Positions 62,438 through 64,000 of a stretch of 64,000 nt of DNA are shown piece after piece; position 1 is the first letter of the stretch; every line of letters begins with the position of its first letter. The notes beneath the pieces were generated by a model that made no database searches, was not told the DNA's origin, and saw only the letters and a list, made by a program, of their open reading frames with translations. The DNA is taken from the NCBI GenBank assembly GCA_017623115.1, contig JAGAPT010000036.1:1-64000 (forward strand), written 5' to 3'. Source of the DNA: Alistipes sp. (lineage in GTDB: Bacteria; Bacteroidota; Bacteroidia; Bacteroidales; Rikenellaceae). The position numbers and the translations under genes are program-made.

Positions 62438-63356
62438 ATTCCTCCTCTTCGGGATAGTGAAGTCCGGTCTTGTGCAGAATGCCGTTGCGTGTGCGGAAAT
62501 CCGAGGCAGTGATGTTCATGTGCTGTTTGAAGAAGCAGCAGAAACGGCTCACCGACTCGAAGCCTGTTTCGCAGGCAATCTCGGAGATGTTCTTCGACGA
62601 AGTGGTCAGCAACTCCTTGGCCAGGTTGAGCTTGAGTTGCTGCTGATAGGTCGACATCGATACACCGGTGATGGTCTTGAAGAGGCTGCGCAGGAGCGAA
62701 TAGCTCATGCTGAGACGTGCGGCAATATCGGCCGGCGAGAGTTTCGTGGCGATATTCTCACGCAGCAACATCTGCGCCTGGTTGATTTTATCGGTGTTCT
62801 TGTTGCCGCGGTTCGTGTAGTTGATTTGCTCGTAGTAGACACGGCCGAGGAGGTGGAAGATAACACCGGCAATGACCTGCTGGGTGCCCCGAATATCGTC
62901 CATCGAGTAGGAGATAATCTTGTTGTAGAGCCCGACGATGGATTCGCGTACACCGACCTTGAGCATGGGTGTTTTGCGCGAGAAGAAGTTACGAATCGTC
63001 GTATCGACCTGTGCACCTCGGAACCCGACCCACATTTCATTCCAGCCCGTATCAGGGTTGGGGTAGTAGAGGTGGCGTTCGCCGGGAAAGAGCAGCAGGA
63101 TGGTGCCTGCCTCGACACGGGTCATCTCGCACGATGAAGATTGAAAAAAGCCCTCGCCCTCGGTAATGTAGACCAATTGATACTCATCCAGCACACGACC
63201 ATTGTTTGTAAAATTGTAGTCGGTCGGATGGATGGCAACGGGGTAGGGAGCGTGGGGCTTGACATTCTGCGTGCCTACTGTGGTGCACACCAGGCCCCAT
63301 TTTTCATCCTGGGCATTGGCCGAAGGATACTTCAGGAAGTCGGTTGGTTGCAGCAT
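62430..63356 (-). CDS. AraC-family transcriptional regulator
   Basis: 308 residues. An N-terminal cupin-type sensing domain (about 20-150: VYITEGEGFFQSSSC, TILLLFPGERHLYYP) precedes a double helix-turn-helix at the C-terminus (LSPADIAARLSMSYSLLRSLFKTITG and NISEIACETGFESVSRFCCFFK). It is divergent from rhamnulokinase across 254 bp, so it probably controls rhamnose use. A TATATTTG -7 box (63393-63386, minus) precedes it without a good -33. It is cotranscribed with the dehydrogenase gene. Confidence 0.9.
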   Translation of the reverse strand: MLQPTDFLKYPSANAQDEKWGLVCTTVGTQNVKPHAPYPVAIHPTDYNFTNNGRVLDEYQLVYITEGEGFFQSSSCEMTRVEAGTILLLFPGERHLYYPNPDTGWNEMWVGFRGAQVDTTIRNFFSRKTPMLKVGVRESIVGLYNKIISYSMDDIRGTQQVIAGVIFHLLGRVYYEQINYTNRGNKNTDKINQAQMLLRENIATKLSPADIAARLSMSYSLLRSLFKTITGVSMSTYQQQLKLNLAKELLTTSSKNISEIACETGFESVSRFCCFFKQHMNITASDFRTRNGILHKTGLHYPEEEEYV

Positions 63357-63610
63357 AGTTGCTAATTTTGGTTGGGTTGTTTTGGCAAATATAATAAATT
63401 AATTCGTTTAATTAAACACTTTTGTTCAAAATTAGCGAAAAAGAGTAAAATATGGAAAAATGGCAGTATTCGGAATTGTTTTGGCAAAATCGACAAGCAA
63501 AAATTGAAAGAAAAAATTTAATTTTGTTAAATCGTATTGCATTGTGCCCGAACGGGAAAAAGGGAGGTGCGCTTTGGATGCGAAGATAAAGAATCAACTT
63601 GAATAAACCT
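63357..63610. promoter_or_regulatory. Divergent AraC-regulator / rhaB control region
   Basis: 254 A+T-rich bases. On the minus strand TATATTTG (63393-63386) and on the plus strand TAATTTTG (63519-63526) are -7 boxes, neither with a TTG at 19-21 bases. TTTAATTAAA (63407-63416) is a palindrome. Poor -33 boxes fit activator-dependent transcription. No gene is present. Confidence 0.5.
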
Positions 63611-64000
63611 ATGAGCAAGCATTGTTTTTTGGCAGTAGACCTGGGTGCCACCAGCGGACGTGTTATTTTGGCCACCCTCGGTGAGGACCATATCGATTTG
63701 GAGGTATTGCATCGCTTTCCGAACCGACTGATTGAGGTGGGCGGTAAGTATTATTGGAATATCTACGCCCTCTATGAGGATATTCTGCAAGGATTGACCG
63801 AGGCCGGTAAGCGTCAGGTGCCTATCCACTCGATTGGTATCGATACATGGGGGGTCGATTTCGCCTTCGTGAATGAGGATGGTACGTTGGCCGGTCTGCC
63901 GCGCGCCTATCGTGACCCCTACACCAATGGGGCTCCCGAGGCCTTCTTCGAGCAGTGTCCGCGCGAAGAGGTCTATGGTCGAACGGGTATTCAAATCATG
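63611..64000 (+). CDS. rhaB: Rhamnulokinase, partial
   Basis: The first 130 codons of a FGGY-family kinase, cut by the right edge. FLAVDLGATSGRVILATL is the phosphate-1 ATP-binding motif with the family's GATSGR, HRFPNRLIEVGGKYYWNIYALYEDIL is typical of RhaB, and IGIDTWGVDFAFVNEDG plus PRAYRDPYTNG carry sugar-binding residues (Asp in YRDP). It phosphorylates L-rhamnulose at C1. It is transcribed away from the AraC regulator, and the rest of the rhamnose operon presumably follows outside the window. Confidence 0.95.
   Translation, partial: MSKHCFLAVDLGATSGRVILATLGEDHIDLEVLHRFPNRLIEVGGKYYWNIYALYEDILQGLTEAGKRQVPIHSIGIDTWGVDFAFVNEDGTLAGLPRAYRDPYTNGAPEAFFEQCPREEVYGRTGIQIM

Noticed and set aside
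63412..63675. 87-codon minus frame over the rhaB start
   Set aside because: It overlaps the divergent control region and the N-terminus of rhaB; composition is that of A+T-rich noncoding DNA.

Overview
The window looks like a chromosomal segment from a gut Bacteroidales, most likely Alistipes or another Rikenellaceae. Supporting signs are a SusC/SusD pair with a hybrid two-component regulator, a complete Na+-NQR operon, a methylmalonyl-CoA decarboxylation operon with MeaB, AddAB-type nucleases, and promoters of the Bacteroidetes form (TTG, 19-21 bases, TAnnTTTG) in place of sigma-70 boxes. Housekeeping genes are GC-rich. The glycan locus in the middle is visibly more A+T-rich. The taxonomic call is inference from style, not from a marker search.

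Layout. 1-2737: minus-strand operon of methylmalonyl-CoA epimerase, decarboxylase carboxyltransferase subunit, OadG-like small subunit and biotin carrier (cut by the window edge). 2740-4578: a RepA-like ATPase gene enclosed by long imperfect inverted repeats. 4620-5732: meaB. 5804-33738: a 14-gene divergent polysaccharide utilization locus (PUL). Its left arm (minus) is susC, susD, a fimbrillin-like surface lipoprotein, a sulfatase, a GH43-like protein and the HTCS regulator. Its right arm (plus) is GH43-like, GH36 alpha-galactosidase-like, exported FAD oxidoreductase, sulfatase, an unclassified GH-like protein, sulfatase, GH43 and a second FAD oxidoreductase. 34001-36774: rplM-rpsI, rpsB-tsf. 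36950-43135 (minus): AddA-like helicase-nuclease followed by an ABC exporter, an HPr-kinase-like protein and an S26-like peptidase. 43237-46074: AddB-like nuclease. 46095-48649 (minus): two M23 peptidases and a HAD phosphatase. 48783-52953: alaS-gpmI. 52990-54789 (minus): TatD-like, TcdA-like and ProX-like genes. 54929-55402: mgsA. 55687-61438: nqrABCDEF. 61508-63356 (minus): AraC regulator and 2-hydroxyacid dehydrogenase. 63611-end: rhamnulokinase, truncated.

How the genes fit. The PUL appears built for a sulfated, galactose- or arabinose-bearing glycan. SusCD imports it, three serine-type sulfatases and several glycosidases trim it in the periplasm or at the surface, and two paralogous secreted flavoproteins suggest an oxidative step not found in textbook PULs. 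The HTCS gene lies at the far end of the left arm. It is served by an internal promoter followed by a hairpin. The intergenic region between the arms carries a 13-bp motif twice in opposite orientation, plus a degenerate third copy 21 bp away, which is a good candidate HTCS operator. The most unexplained structures are this oxidative, sulfated-glycan PUL with its unclassified GH-like protein, and the inverted-repeat-bounded ATPase element whose core repeat recurs as a solo copy near 36.9 kb.
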